DNA from: Jejuia algarum
GTDB lineage: Bacteria; Bacteroidota; Bacteroidia; Flavobacteriales; Flavobacteriaceae
NCBI GenBank assembly: GCA_947495775.1
Contig: CANMAQ010000014.1
Span: forward strand, 1-64,000
Direction of reading: 5' to 3'
Length of the DNA stretch: 64,000 bases
Shown here in pieces: positions 63,033 through 64,000 of this stretch. The position numbers and the translations under genes are program-made. Positions within the stretch are counted from its first letter, which is position 1. Each line of letters opens with the position of its first letter. The notes beneath the pieces are model-generated. The model made no database searches and had not been told where the DNA came from. It saw only the letters and a list, made by a program, of their open reading frames with translations.

Positions 63033-64000
63033 TTACTTAATAAACTTAAAATACTCTAATAAAATTTTATCATTAATTTGTTTTGGTGTCGCTATCTCTA
63101 AAAGCCTAGGACGTTCGGAGGTCTCAAAGAAACCCTCTAGCGCATTTTCAAGCCCCTCACCTGTAGTAACCGACTGGTATTCAAAAGAAAACATTTTACA
63201 TAAGTGTTCTGCTGTTAACTGATGGTTGGTCTCAAAATAAGTGTCGAAATTTTGAGTATCCTTATGCCCTGGTAGGATTCTAAAAATCCCCCCTCCTGTA
63301 TTATTTACCAATAAAATTCTAAAGTTAGACGGTATATAATTATTCCATAATGCATTACTATCGTATAAGAAACTTAAATCGCCTGTAATAAAAGTGGTTT
63401 GTTTTGTATGGGTTACGGCGCAACCAATAGCGGTAGAGGTACTGCCATCGATACCACTGGTCCCCCTATTGCAATACACTTCTAAGCTTTTATCTACTCC
63501 AAAAAGTTGCGTATAGCGTATGGCAGAACTATTACCTACTTGTAACACGGTATCTTTTGGAAGGGCTTTTAGAAGCCTGTGGAATGCCTTAAAATCACTA
63601 AAGGGAATCTGCTCTAAATACGCATCGTGACGCTCTAAACGCTTTGCTTTTATTTTAGTGAGATCGGTTCTATAGCTGCTTGTTGTAACTGGGGTTACTT
63701 GAGGTAAAACAGATTGAAAAAAGAGTTCTGGTGTTGTTTTAATATGCGCTGTTAAAGCAAAAAAAGTATCATTAGCTTTTATAGGGTCTACATGCCAATG
63801 TGCCTTAGGTTTATACTCTCGTAATAGGGCTTTTATTTTTTTGGATACGACAAGGCCTCCAAAGGTTAGCAATACGTCGGGCTGTAAGGCTTTTTGCGCT
63901 TCGGTATCTAATGGTGAAATAATTTGATCTATACTAGGGAAAAAAGTATCATGGTGTAAATTAGACGTTGTTTCTGTAAGCACGACCACACTATCATCTT
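63033..64000 (-). CDS. menD: 2-succinyl-5-enolpyruvyl-6-hydroxy-3-cyclohexene-1-carboxylate synthase (MenD), 3' part
   Basis: The frame is open to the right window edge, so the N-terminal part of the gene is missing. The visible 320 or so residues carry the MenD middle and C-terminal domains: VLTETTSNLHHDTF, DVLLTFGGLVVSKK, VYCNRGTSGIDGSTSTAIG and FRILLVNNTGGGIFRILPG, which form the TPP site with FITGDLSFLYDSNAL. MenD makes SEPHCHC from isochorismate in menaquinone synthesis. The GTG at 63989 is only an internal valine, not a start. Confidence 0.93.
   Translation of the reverse strand, partial: DDSVVVLTETTSNLHHDTFFPSIDQIISPLDTEAQKALQPDVLLTFGGLVVSKKIKALLREYKPKAHWHVDPIKANDTFFALTAHIKTTPELFFQSVLPQVTPVTTSSYRTDLTKIKAKRLERHDAYLEQIPFSDFKAFHRLLKALPKDTVLQVGNSSAIRYTQLFGVDKSLEVYCNRGTSGIDGSTSTAIGCAVTHTKQTTFITGDLSFLYDSNALWNNYIPSNFRILLVNNTGGGIFRILPGHKDTQNFDTYFETNHQLTAEHLCKMFSFEYQSVTTGEGLENALEGFFETSERPRLLEIATPKQINDKILLEYFKFIK

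Noticed and set aside
1..64000. CRISPR arrays, IS elements, prophage genes
   Set aside because: No repeat-spacer pattern, transposase, integrase or phage structural gene was found anywhere in the window.

Overview
The window comes from a marine-type member of the Flavobacteriaceae (Bacteroidetes). The evidence is AT-rich DNA with TAnnTTTG-like -7 promoter elements and little Shine-Dalgarno sequence, two proteins with type IX secretion (T9SS) C-terminal sorting domains, a TonB receptor/DUF4249 pair, DUF3078 and DUF2911 proteins, a Lacal_2735-type protein, Bacteroidetes-type PurM, RF1 and Tgt, a split transketolase and a glutamine synthetase III. No IS element, CRISPR array, rRNA operon or prophage was seen.

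Region by region. 1-5850 is housekeeping, mostly on the minus strand: dnaK, tRNA-His, bacillithiol deacetylase bshB1, pyrF and prfA. 6180-12524 holds a small membrane protein, a MarC-family protein, a B12-dependent ribonucleotide reductase and a lipoprotein. 12583-24116 holds a DUF4249/TonB receptor pair, a DUF3078 protein, purM, two different glutamine synthetases transcribed divergently (type III and type II), a sterol-desaturase-family membrane enzyme and a DUF2911 protein. 24323-24979 is an aquaporin.

25081-41435 is a photoprotection island of about 16 kb. It runs from a TetR-type regulator through a UbiB-like kinase, a flavin reductase, an SDR/DUF2867 protein, a 49-residue DUF2256 protein, a DASH cryptochrome, an FeS photolyase, a divergent cryptochrome-like protein, a TIGR03643 protein, GTP cyclohydrolase I, two tandem small paralogs, an SDR, a glutathione peroxidase, a Lacal_2735 protein, TspO, an SRPBCC protein, a class I-type photolyase and an FAD oxidoreductase. 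Four photolyase/cryptochrome paralogs lie within about 10.3 kb. Two promoters in the island share a bipartite element with identical spacing, which suggests a common regulator.

41613-52154 returns to core genes: a nitronate monooxygenase-like protein, an rRNA methyltransferase, two T9SS cargo proteins, a split transketolase, tgt and an LptF/LptG permease. 52728-59295 is an accessory locus. It has a secreted RICIN/HExxH lipoprotein, a possibly truncated ORF, a YafQ-type toxin-antitoxin pair, and a two-gene operon of a 176-residue DUF6933-like protein and a 1189-residue SF1 helicase ending in one phospholipase D motif. The helicase resembles Mokosh type II anti-phage proteins, and the extra overlapping partner makes this the best candidate for an undescribed system here. 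59507-64000 is core again: mnmE, a STAS/SEC14-like protein, an S1-domain RNA-binding protein, DUF2853 and the 3' part of menD, which runs off the window.
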